Below, one piece after another: positions 1 to 5,291 of a stretch of DNA of 7,367 nucleotides. Origin of the DNA: JAVBKA01 sp031546715 (lineage in GTDB: Bacteria; Bacillota; Clostridia; Oscillospirales; UBA929). The stretch's first letter is position 1. Every line of letters starts with the position of its first letter. A model generated the notes under the pieces. It ran no database searches. It saw only the letters and a program-made list of their open reading frames with translations, and was not told the origin of the DNA. The stretch covers positions 1 through 7,367 of the forward strand of contig JAVBKA010000203.1 of NCBI GenBank assembly GCA_031546715.1, given 5' to 3'. Position numbers and translations under genes: made by a program.

Positions 1-3000
1 TATTGGGCTTTTTTCCAGCCCAAAGAGTAGCTCCGATGCTTTTCTCGCTACACCCAAGAAGAAGGATTACCTCGTTTGCCTCTTTTCCTTGAAAAGTATG
101 GACAGTTCCGCATGACTTCTCTAACCATCCCTTAATAACTTTGGCATCTAGTTGAGGGAAAAACATTTGCAGCCGTTCTGAAAGCATAATTTTCATATCT
201 GTTGCTACAGATTTAAACGGACTTATGATGTAAATGCTTGGCGCGGAGTCCTTTTCAAAAGCTTTACGTACAAGCTTGAAGACTTCCTCTCCTTGCGCAG
301 CGACAAAGTGATTTTTACCGCCAATTTCTTGACCTTTGATATCAATCCAGATAGATTTTTCAAAAATGAATCTTGTTTTATCTGACGGCGAAGCAGTCTC
401 AACAAACATTCGATTTTCATATGCGATTTTGTTAGAAATAGAAAACATTGGCTCTATGCAGCGCCTATGAACCACCAGTGGACAGCCTACCCATAAATCA
501 TTGCGGATACCACCATACGGATTAACTGCATCGGCAAGTGATTGGACTGACAATTCAGCGGAACGGTATGCTCCAGTGATGTTATATTCATCAGCAAGTT
601 TTTGAAACAGATATTTGGGAACTGTTACAACTGGTTCAACTTGGAGCGGGTCTCCGACTATAATTGCTTTTTTAGTGCGCCAAATTGCTCCTAGTGCGGA
701 GGATGGAGTTGCTTGTCCTGCTTCATCAATTACAAGCGAGCCTAATTCATGTTTTCCTGCGTATTGCAAAAAAGTCCCTACTGAAGCAAAAGTAGTGGAT
801 ATTACGGGAATTAGCAGTTGAAGCGTGTTGAAAAGTGGAGCAAATGCAATACTCCTATCTTTTTCATCTAGCATATCGCTCCATAGTGCAATTAGTTTAT
901 TTAAATTAGTTTTTACATGAGCACTATTGAGTATAAAAGCTTTGTGCAACATCATAGCAGCGTAAAATAATTCTTCCCGTAATTTATCGTATTCAGCGTT
1001 AGTCCATGGGCAAGCAAGTTGCGATGCTTTATTATGAGCAATGTCTACCCAAAATGACTTGTCAGCAAAGTTTGCACCTAATGTTTTCCGCCCTTGCTCA
1101 AGAGCATGTTCATGCCTAACTATTTTGTCTTTTTCAAGCTCGATTATCTGCAATGCGTCCTTTAGCTGAGATGCCAACGAAGATAGGTTGCGTTTCTTGT
1201 CCATAATTTCAACATCGCATTTAGAAAGCTCTATAGCAAATTCGTCAACTAAAGCATTAAGTTCTCTTCGCCTTGTCACAAGAGGGTTGTTTTTCTTGAA
1301 TAGTGATAAAAATCGCTGAATGGGAGTTATACGGTTATTAATCCTTCTCAGCTCATCGTTTAGAATGTTGATGCTATTTTTTAAGTCGGATTGTGTGTTA
1401 CTCAATTTTTGTATCTCATTATGTAAAGAAGCTTGAAGCTTGCGACATCTGACAGATGTACCCTCCGCATTCTCTAAATCAGTTATATTTACCGCAACTG
1501 ATAGTTGTTCTTTTATATCAAGGAGTTTTTTTCGATACTGAAGGACTTCATTAAGTTTGTCTTTAAAAAGGGTCTTTGCACTATTCCAATTAGGAATGTT
1601 TTGTGTATCATTGTATAATGGGCGGGGACCGTCAGTGTCTTTAGCGTACTTGAGTGCATTCATTAACTCACTTATATTGCTGCGTTTACCTAAACGTGCG
1701 GAGATTACTCCCCAGCAATCAGAATCGTCCCCACCTAAAGTGTTTGCTATATTAGAAAAGTATATTTCTTTTCCTCCTGTTGTATCAAAGAAATTAGTAT
1801 GACCTTTTCTTACCCCATCTGCCAAAGGAAGCTCTTTGGATATGTTTTCTACAGCGGCATTATTATTAGAAGCAACTAATATGCCGAATGGCACGAGTTC
1901 TGGACTAAGTTTGTAGCATTTAGAATTAGAAAGGGAAATGCTTGTAAAAGCGTTATCGGGTTGGGAATATTTGCTGAGAACTATAGCTCGTTCGACTACA
2001 TTGGAGGCGATAACCTCTTTAAGCAAGGTGGTTTTTCCTGTACCGGGAGGTCCATTAACAGAAAATAATCCTTGTACTTCGCTCGTTGATGAAATTGCGA
2101 TATTAATTGCAATTTGCTGCATTAGGCTTGGACTGTAACGGCTGGGCCATTTTCCTAGTGGAAATTTTTCAGGAAAAGTCCACTTTTGCATATGAGTTAT
2201 TTCCGTATCAATTTGTACCCTTTTGGGAGGGGTAACAGCGCATGCGCTGATGTAACGGTTGAGTGAGTCTTTGGAATCAATTTTGCTAATAATATTCTTT
2301 ATATCATCTGCATAGAAGCTAGAAAGCATATCCGAGGAAGCATCAGGGGAATCATCAGACTTTTTATTATCGGTTGCTTTATTTGCAATGATTGAAGATG
2401 TAGGAGTCTCCGGCACTAAGCTCGATACATTCTGCTTTGCTGACAACAAAGGCTTTATCTCTAGACTTTTATCCTCTGCAGGTTGTGCAGCTTTTGAAAC
2501 TCTTTTCATAGCAGTATTAATAACAGCAATAAACGGGCAAACATTTGCCAAATGTAGCAAAAATAAAACCTTGCTGAGAATAATGTCAAGGCTTATCCCA
2601 GTTAGTGAAGCGTCAAAGTTTAGAAGGAATTCCTCCATTGTATTTTTGATTGTCTCAATTTCTTTATTATTAACGACCGCCTTTATATTTTTTTCAAATA
2701 CTATTATCCCCATAGCGTATACAAAATTGCAGAGTGAAAACGAATTCTCAATATACCGACCGTTTTCATCTACGCAAATAGCACAGACACAAGTTTTGGA
2801 AGTGTCTTTTTCAATAACATCATCACATAAGCCTGTTGCCTCAATTAATAAATCAATTAGCAGTTGAGAGCTAATATTTCCTAGATAAATGTCATGTTTG
2901 TATGTGTAATTCTGTTCAGGCTTCCAGTTTATGCTGCAATTGGTGGTGCTATATCTCTTTTGATGCTTACTCGGCGGGGGAGCAAATGGAGAAAAAAACT

Positions 3001-3043
3001 CCAAACTATACCAAAAGTCTAAAATGTTTTTGTCTTTTTCCAT
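1..3043 (-). CDS. UPF1/DNA2-like superfamily 1 helicase, C-terminus off the left edge
   Basis: An open frame of 1,014 codons runs from ATG at 3043 to the window edge without a stop. GGGAG lies 8 nt before the ATG. Helicase motifs in order: Walker A GPPGTGKTT at residues 331-339; motif Ia ASNNNAAVEN at 391-400; motif II IDEAGQATP with D773 and E774; motif III VGDPLQ at 796-801; a motif IV-like IYIISPFKS from 937; motif V HTFQGKEANEV from 982. Motif VI (usually NVAxTRA) should start just beyond the last visible residues. This order is typical of SF1B helicases of the UPF1/DNA2/SMUBP2 group, which use ATP to move on DNA or RNA. A charged, probably coiled-coil insert (about 493-655) separates Ia from II. 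Residues 1-300 match no domain I recognise. Relatives often occur in defence islands, but nothing here proves that role. The helicase call is very safe; substrate and pathway are unknown. Confidence 0.95.
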   Translation of the reverse strand, partial: MEKDKNILDFWYSLEFFSPFAPPPSKHQKRYSTTNCSINWKPEQNYTYKHDIYLGNISSQLLIDLLIEATGLCDDVIEKDTSKTCVCAICVDENGRYIENSFSLCNFVYAMGIIVFEKNIKAVVNNKEIETIKNTMEEFLLNFDASLTGISLDIILSKVLFLLHLANVCPFIAVINTAMKRVSKAAQPAEDKSLEIKPLLSAKQNVSSLVPETPTSSIIANKATDNKKSDDSPDASSDMLSSFYADDIKNIISKIDSKDSLNRYISACAVTPPKRVQIDTEITHMQKWTFPEKFPLGKWPSRYSPSLMQQIAINIAISSTSEVQGLFSVNGPPGTGKTTLLKEVIASNVVERAIVLSKYSQPDNAFTSISLSNSKCYKLSPELVPFGILVASNNNAAVENISKELPLADGVRKGHTNFFDTTGGKEIYFSNIANTLGGDDSDCWGVISARLGKRSNISELMNALKYAKDTDGPRPLYNDTQNIPNWNSAKTLFKDKLNEVLQYRKKLLDIKEQLSVAVNITDLENAEGTSVRCRKLQASLHNEIQKLSNTQSDLKNSINILNDELRRINNRITPIQRFLSLFKKNNPLVTRRRELNALVDEFAIELSKCDVEIMDKKRNLSSLASQLKDALQIIELEKDKIVRHEHALEQGRKTLGANFADKSFWVDIAHNKASQLACPWTNAEYDKLREELFYAAMMLHKAFILNSAHVKTNLNKLIALWSDMLDEKDRSIAFAPLFNTLQLLIPVISTTFASVGTFLQYAGKHELGSLVIDEAGQATPSSALGAIWRTKKAIIVGDPLQVEPVVTVPKYLFQKLADEYNITGAYRSAELSVQSLADAVNPYGGIRNDLWVGCPLVVHRRCIEPMFSISNKIAYENRMFVETASPSDKTRFIFEKSIWIDIKGQEIGGKNHFVAAQGEEVFKLVRKAFEKDSAPSIYIISPFKSVATDMKIMLSERLQMFFPQLDAKVIKGWLEKSCGTVHTFQGKEANEVILLLGCSEKSIGATLWAGKKPN

Positions 3044-3066
3044 TCGACCATCTCCCAAAGTTGATA

Positions 3067-3072
3067 TTTATA
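3067..3072 (-). promoter_or_regulatory. Possible -10 box for the helicase gene
   Basis: On the minus strand TATAAA lies 24-29 nt before the helicase ATG. The best upstream -35 match is TTCAAA with a long 19-nt spacer. This is weak; the gene could instead be read from the XRE promoter upstream. Confidence 0.25.
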
Positions 3073-3108
3073 GACCAATTCTGTTTTGTATTTTGAATTA
3101 AGCAATTC

Positions 3109-3236
3109 TTACTTGAAAAGAAAAGACACAGTCTTGAGTTTATAAGTATCGACAGAATCATCCTTAGTTATAGTGTAACCCCCTGACATCTTTATGTACT
3201 TAGAATCATTTCTAATTCAACGTCAAATCTATACAT
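3109..3236 (-). pseudogene. Possible frameshifted remnant of a small protein gene
   Basis: Two short minus-strand stretches join with a frame change. The first, from ATG at 3236, reads MYRFDVELEMILST and stops at 3192. The second is open from just after a TGA near 3217 to the stop at 3109-3111 and contains MSGGYTITKDDSVDTYKLK. Shifting frame within the overlap (about 3192-3217) gives one continuous product of roughly 45 residues with ordinary-looking composition. Neither piece has a well-spaced ribosome binding site: GGAG directly abuts the first ATG. I recognise no family. It could be a decayed gene, the end of a lost gene, or chance. Apart from this and the stretch at 3253-3327, the 262-bp gap between helicase and regulator shows no gene. 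Confidence 0.3.
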
Positions 3237-3305
3237 CTCCAATGATTAGCATTTATCTCAACAAAGAATTACGCAATTTTTCAATCAGTTCTTTAATATC
3301 ATGGT

Positions 3306-3683
3306 CTACTCTTTTATAGAAAGCTCGTCAGCAATTTCAATATTGCGGTCTTGCATCGCTTTAATTTTAAGCAAATTAAGGTATTCTTTTAGCTGTTTTT
3401 GGCCATCTGGAGGTAAACCAGCTAGTGTCGCAAGCAATTCGAGGGCTTCTTGTTCGGTTGGATTTGTGTTCGGAAGGAAAGGATTGTCAGTATTTCCAAG
3501 GAGATAATTCGGGTTACAGTTAAAAATAATAGAAAGTTTATTAATAAATGAAATGTCTGGCTCGGCTTTTCCTGATTCCCATTTTGCAATTGCTTGTTGA
3601 GTAATACTCAGTTTGATTGCTAGTTGTTTCTGAGTAATATTGTTTTTTATTCTTAGTATGCGCAACTTATCACCAAGCATCAT
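3306..3683 (-). CDS. XRE-family HTH transcriptional regulator (likely repressor)
   Basis: A 125-aa protein. Residues about 5-60 form a HTH_3/XRE domain (LRILRIKNNITQKQLAIKL, then QQAIAKWESGKAEPD and FINKLSIIFNCNPNYLLG). A short helical tail follows (PTEQEALELLATLAGL, then QKQLKEYLNLLK). There is no S24/LexA-type peptidase domain, so self-cleavage is not expected. Two adjacent ATGs (3683 and 3680) are possible starts; GGTGAT just upstream serves either. The gene is divergent from a second XRE gene, and the region between them carries repeated ACAACT operators, two of which overlap its own probable promoter. Autoregulation and control of the plus-strand run are therefore likely, as in phage and ICE switches. 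This is inference from layout. Another frame stays open past its stop (see findings), so the true C-terminus could be longer. Confidence 0.9.
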   Translation of the reverse strand: MMLGDKLRILRIKNNITQKQLAIKLSITQQAIAKWESGKAEPDISFINKLSIIFNCNPNYLLGNTDNPFLPNTNPTEQEALELLATLAGLPPDGQKQLKEYLNLLKIKAMQDRNIEIADELSIKE

Positions 3684-3694
3684 TTATCACCCAT

Positions 3695-3702
3695 ACAACT
3701 AT
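3695..3702. promoter_or_regulatory. Operator half-site, ACAACTAT
   Basis: ACAACTAT repeats the left arm of the two clear operators downstream, but no matching right arm follows. It lies between the minus-strand regulator start and its probable promoter, near the expected transcription start. It may be a degenerate fourth site. Confidence 0.4.
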
Positions 3703-3705
3703 AGC

Positions 3706-3735
3706 AGAATAAAAAAAATAAAAAATAGATAACAA
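3706..3735 (-). promoter_or_regulatory. Probable promoter of the minus-strand XRE gene
   Basis: Minus strand TTGTTA (3735-3730), an 18-nt T-rich spacer, then TATTCT (3711-3706). The -35 overlaps the degenerate operator at 3732-3746, and the expected start falls on the half-site at 3695-3702. That geometry suits repression by an XRE protein. TATAGT at about 3704-3699 is an alternative -10 but lacks a -35. Confidence 0.45.
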
Positions 3736-3746
3736 CTTTATTTTGT
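3732..3746. promoter_or_regulatory. Degenerate operator, ACAACTTTATTTTGT
   Basis: This matches the clear operator at 3761-3775 at 11 of 15 positions, including ACAACT at one end and TTGT at the other. Its centre is 29 bp from that operator. It overlaps the -35 of the probable minus-strand regulator promoter. Confidence 0.5.
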
Positions 3747-3754
3747 AATTATTA

Positions 3755-3783
3755 TTGACAACAACTATTAGTTGTGCTAAATT
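3755..3783 (+). promoter_or_regulatory. Promoter of the plus-strand regulator run
   Basis: A consensus -35 TTGACA (3755-3760) is followed by an exact 17-nt spacer and TAAATT (3778-3783). TG at 3775-3776 makes an extended -10. A dyad operator fills the spacer, so a bound regulator would exclude RNA polymerase. Transcription should start near 3790 and run into the XRE gene at 3829. Confidence 0.8.
3761..3775. promoter_or_regulatory. Operator 1, perfect dyad ACAACTATTAGTTGT
   Basis: A perfect inverted repeat with 7-bp arms around one central base. It lies exactly between the -35 and -10 of the plus-strand promoter. It shares 12 of 15 positions with the dyad at 3797-3811. One of the two adjacent XRE proteins is the likely ligand; which one is not known. 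Confidence 0.8.
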
Positions 3784-3793
3784 AATGACACGC

Positions 3794-3814
3794 CTAACAA
3801 CTAGCGGTTGTTAG
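3794..3814. promoter_or_regulatory. Operator 2, 8-5-8 dyad at the transcription start
   Basis: Arms CTAACAAC and GTTGTTAG surround TAGCG. The inner 15 bp (3797-3811, ACAACTAGCGGTTGT) match operator 1. The site covers the region just after the expected transcription start and ends one base before the AAAGGAG ribosome binding site of the XRE gene. Its centre is 36 bp from that of operator 1. Confidence 0.75.
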
Positions 3815-3828
3815 AAAGGAGCGTTTGC

Positions 3829-4086
3829 TTGAAATGGCTTATTGAAAAAAGAGGAAATATGACTCAATCCTTTATTGCAAATACTATTGGTATAACACAA
3901 CAAGCATACAGCAACATTGAAAACGGAAATCGAACCCCGTCTATGGCTACAGCAATTAAGATAGCCGAGCTTCTTGGTTTTGATTGGCGATTATTTTTCC
4001 CTAAACTAAGTATTCCGAAAAGTTATTCAGAGATTGCGGAAAGGAAGTGTAATGATGATACCGACTACACCAAAAGTGAGCATTAA
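3829..4086 (+). CDS. Small XRE-family HTH regulator, TTG start
   Basis: An 85-aa protein that is nearly all HTH_3 domain: LKWLIEKRGNMTQSFIANTI, then GITQQAYSNIENGNRTPSM and AIKIAELLGFDWRLFFP. It resembles the short Cro-like HTH proteins of clostridial phages and mobile elements. TTG at 3829 is chosen because AAAGGAG (3815-3821) sits 7 nt before it. The frame also opens at an upstream TTG (3808), but that lies inside operator 2 and upstream of the binding site. It is the first gene of the plus-strand run, is divergent from the other XRE gene, and overlaps the next gene by 35 bp. It is probably the antagonist or co-regulator of the minus-strand repressor. The HTH call is firm; the role comes from context. 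Confidence 0.88.
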   Translation: MKWLIEKRGNMTQSFIANTIGITQQAYSNIENGNRTPSMATAIKIAELLGFDWRLFFPKLSIPKSYSEIAERKCNDDTDYTKSEH

Positions 4087-4627
4087 AGGCAACATAAACG
4101 CATTGTTACGGTTGCTTCCTCAGCTCCGACAACACCGAAATAATGTCGAGGAACTCAATCAACTAATTGGCCAACACGAGCTTTACGGACTTATACGCAA
4201 CTCGTTTACAGATATTGATGAGCTTCCAAGAAGTCTCACAAAGTCCTACAAGATTACACATGCCCTTATTACCTTCGTTGAGCAGACGTTTGAACAGTGG
4301 CGAAAGCAAAACGGCGATTCACACGACCATCGGCGCAGGCGCAGAATTGTTTTAGGCTACTATAACTTAGGTTTTGACGGCAAGGCTAAGGATATACAAA
4401 CGCTTGCGGAACAGGAACGAATTACAGAAAAAAGAGTAAAGCAAGAATTAGCATATGCTCAAAATGAATTATCATCAATGCTTTTTGGCGTTAACGGCAT
4501 TAGCAAGTTTTTAATGGGGCAAGGTGAGCGTACGCCGCCTTCGGGGAAACCCACTGCTCCGACTTCACGGGCATCTGTCTGTGAACAGGAAGGGTGCAGC
4601 AATGCATTTGACTATTCTGTAGTCTAG
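4052..4627 (+). CDS. Sigma-70 region-4-like HTH protein
   Basis: A 191-aa protein starting at ATG 4052, served by AAGGAAG (4041-4047). A TTG at 4034 in the same frame lies before that site and is not used. The middle part has a basic run followed by RIVLGYYNLGF, then TLAEQERITEKRVKQELAYA. This has the pattern of sigma-70 region 4 (an LxxYYGL helix, then TLxEIAxxxxITxxRVxQ), the domain that contacts -35 DNA. I see no region 2, so it is either a partial sigma-like factor or a DNA-binding regulator with a sigma-type HTH. The N-terminal third is helical and unrecognised. The last 30 or so residues (ERTPPSGKPTAPTSRASV and on) are Pro/Thr/Ser-rich, GC-richer and unlike the rest. It overlaps the XRE gene by 35 bp, suggesting coupled translation. 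Confidence 0.7.
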   Translation: MMIPTTPKVSIKGNINALLRLLPQLRQHRNNVEELNQLIGQHELYGLIRNSFTDIDELPRSLTKSYKITHALITFVEQTFEQWRKQNGDSHDHRRRRRIVLGYYNLGFDGKAKDIQTLAEQERITEKRVKQELAYAQNELSSMLFGVNGISKFLMGQGERTPPSGKPTAPTSRASVCEQEGCSNAFDYSVV

Positions 4628-4638
4628 CTTCCGTTTTG

Positions 4639-4663
4639 ACTTAGGTCATTTTAATGACTAAGT
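4639..4663. repeat. Inverted repeat in the intergenic gap, possible operator
   Basis: ACTTAG-G-TCATT pairs with AATGACTAAGT, with one bulged G. No T-run follows on either strand, so this is not a classic terminator. It overlaps the candidate -35 TTTAAT (4650-4655) of a promoter for the small ORFs, so an operator is the more likely reading. Confidence 0.45.
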
Positions 4664-4678
4664 AAACATAGTTATATT
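4650..4678 (+). promoter_or_regulatory. Weak candidate promoter for the small ORFs and par genes
   Basis: TTTAAT (4650-4655), a 17-nt spacer and TATATT (4673-4678). A second short dyad, GGTATTTTATACC (4680-4692), follows near the expected start. The match is moderate; its position after a gene end and between two dyads makes it plausible. Confidence 0.35.
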
Positions 4679-4713
4679 TGGTATTTTATACCTTAAATAT
4701 TGAGGTGAATTAT

Positions 4714-4857
4714 TTGGACGAGCTAGATTATCAGCAAGCATACTTACAGCTCTTTAATGCAGTGACTGATGCAGTTGCAGTTATGAACGATGAAGAAGCT
4801 AAGGTACTTCTTTTGAAGGCACAGATAGACGCAGAGGCACTATGTATTAGTGGTTAA
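4714..4857 (+). CDS. Small acidic protein of unknown function, 47 aa
   Basis: A frame of 48 codons starts at TTG 4714 with GAGG 8 nt upstream in a GAGGTGA context, and ends at TAA 4855-4857. The product (MDELDYQQAYLQLFNAV and on) is acidic and probably helical, with one cysteine near the C-terminus and no signal or membrane segment. I recognise no family. It sits between the sigma-like gene and the 78-aa gene, 13 bp before the latter. The good binding site, gene-like composition and tight packing argue that it is real despite its size. Confidence 0.65.
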   Translation: MDELDYQQAYLQLFNAVTDAVAVMNDEEAKVLLLKAQIDAEALCISG

Positions 4858-4870
4858 GGAGATGTGACAA

Positions 4871-5107
4871 ATGGGTAAGCGAATGTCAAAGGCAAAGACC
4901 ATTGCCCCTGCATCGGGAAACATGAGCAGAGCAACGCTGCTATCGCCATTACTTACAGAAATAGTCAAAATAGAAGGACAACTCACGCTGCTTGACTGTA
5001 CTTATTCTGGGGATTTATATATGGCAAAAGATGAACATGGAAATCAGGTATTAACCATTTTCGCTGACCCTAAAGGAGGTATCCATGAAAACGATTGCAA
5101 TAGCTAA
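4871..5107 (+). CDS. Small protein of unknown function, 78 aa, formerly coupled to parA
   Basis: It starts at ATG 4871 with AAGGAG 9 nt upstream. The N-terminus is basic (MGKRMSKAKTIAPASG), followed by a mixed part that looks like beta strands (LTEIVKIEGQLTLLDC, then DLYMAKDEHGNQVLTIF). I recognise no family. Its last 23 bp overlap the parA-type ATG at 5085 in another frame, and its TAA lies inside the 25-bp repeat. This is the arrangement expected of a gene translationally coupled to parA, so the left copy of the repeat is probably the native junction. The overlap now feeds the parA stub and the inserted gene instead. Confidence 0.7.
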   Translation: MGKRMSKAKTIAPASGNMSRATLLSPLLTEIVKIEGQLTLLDCTYSGDLYMAKDEHGNQVLTIFADPKGGIHENDCNS

Positions 5108-5109
5108 CC
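5072..5109 (+). pseudogene. parA 5' stub: ribosome binding site plus eight codons
   Basis: AAAGGAGG (5072-5079), 5 nt of spacer, then ATG and codons for MKTIAIAN, identical in DNA to the start of the complete parA at 6096. After the repeat the frame continues into unrelated sequence instead of the ParA Walker A motif. This is most simply the original parA start, cut off by the insertion. Confidence 0.75.
5085..5109. repeat. Left copy of the 25-bp direct repeat (candidate attachment site)
   Basis: The 25 bp starting at the ATG are identical to 6096-6120. Including the upstream GGAGGTA, 32 of 35 bp agree (5075-5109 against 6086-6120); the three differences are adjacent, just before the ATG. 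After the repeat the two flanks share nothing. At this junction GCTAA (5103-5107) and TTAGC (5113-5117) form a small dyad around CCTTA. Confidence 0.9.
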
Positions 5110-5130
5110 TTATTAGCCGCTCTAAATGCG

Positions 5131-5152
5131 AAAAAAAGGATTGTGAACAATC
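5131..5152 (-). terminator. Weak minus-strand hairpin with T-run near the left end of the insert
   Basis: The dyad GATTGTGAACAATC (5139-5152) is flanked by seven A on the plus strand, so a minus-strand transcript would end in a hairpin followed by CTTTTTTT. The stem is only 5-6 bp. No minus-strand gene in the insert needs it, so it may be an operator or chance. Confidence 0.25.
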
Positions 5153-5248
5153 GCAGCATGTAAAAAATGCAGGTATGAGTAGGTACATAGTATGGGAAAA
5201 TTTCGTTTTTAGAAAAATTTACAGTGACTTTCTTTTTCCTCTTAGTGG

Positions 5249-5257
5249 TGATAAAAT
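5249..5257 (+). promoter_or_regulatory. Possible extended -10 for the inserted gene
   Basis: TGATAAAAT is an extended -10 match (TGN plus TAAAAT) without a convincing -35. Transcription would start near 5264 and leave a short leader that includes the GGGGAGG site of the gene at 5292. The same nine bases recur at 6077-6085 before parA. Confidence 0.35.
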
Positions 5258-5291
5258 AACCCTAATGAACATCCAAGGGGAGGAAATAGAT

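Noticed and set aside
2388..2867. Plus-strand open frame of 159 codons
   Set aside because: It is antisense to the N-terminal part of the helicase gene, which is continuous there, and has no ribosome binding site or recognisable domain.
3794..3814. The 8-5-8 dyad as a parS site
   Set aside because: It belongs to a family of related sites placed on the divergent promoters of two XRE genes, which fits a repressor operator better; it also differs from the Spo0J-type parS consensus.
3808..3828. TTG at 3808 as the start of the plus-strand XRE gene
   Set aside because: It falls inside operator 2 and before the AAAGGAG site; TTG 3829 is correctly spaced and starts at the HTH domain.
4034..4051. 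TTG at 4034 as the start of the sigma-like gene
   Set aside because: The ribosome binding site AAGGAAG lies after it and fits ATG 4052.
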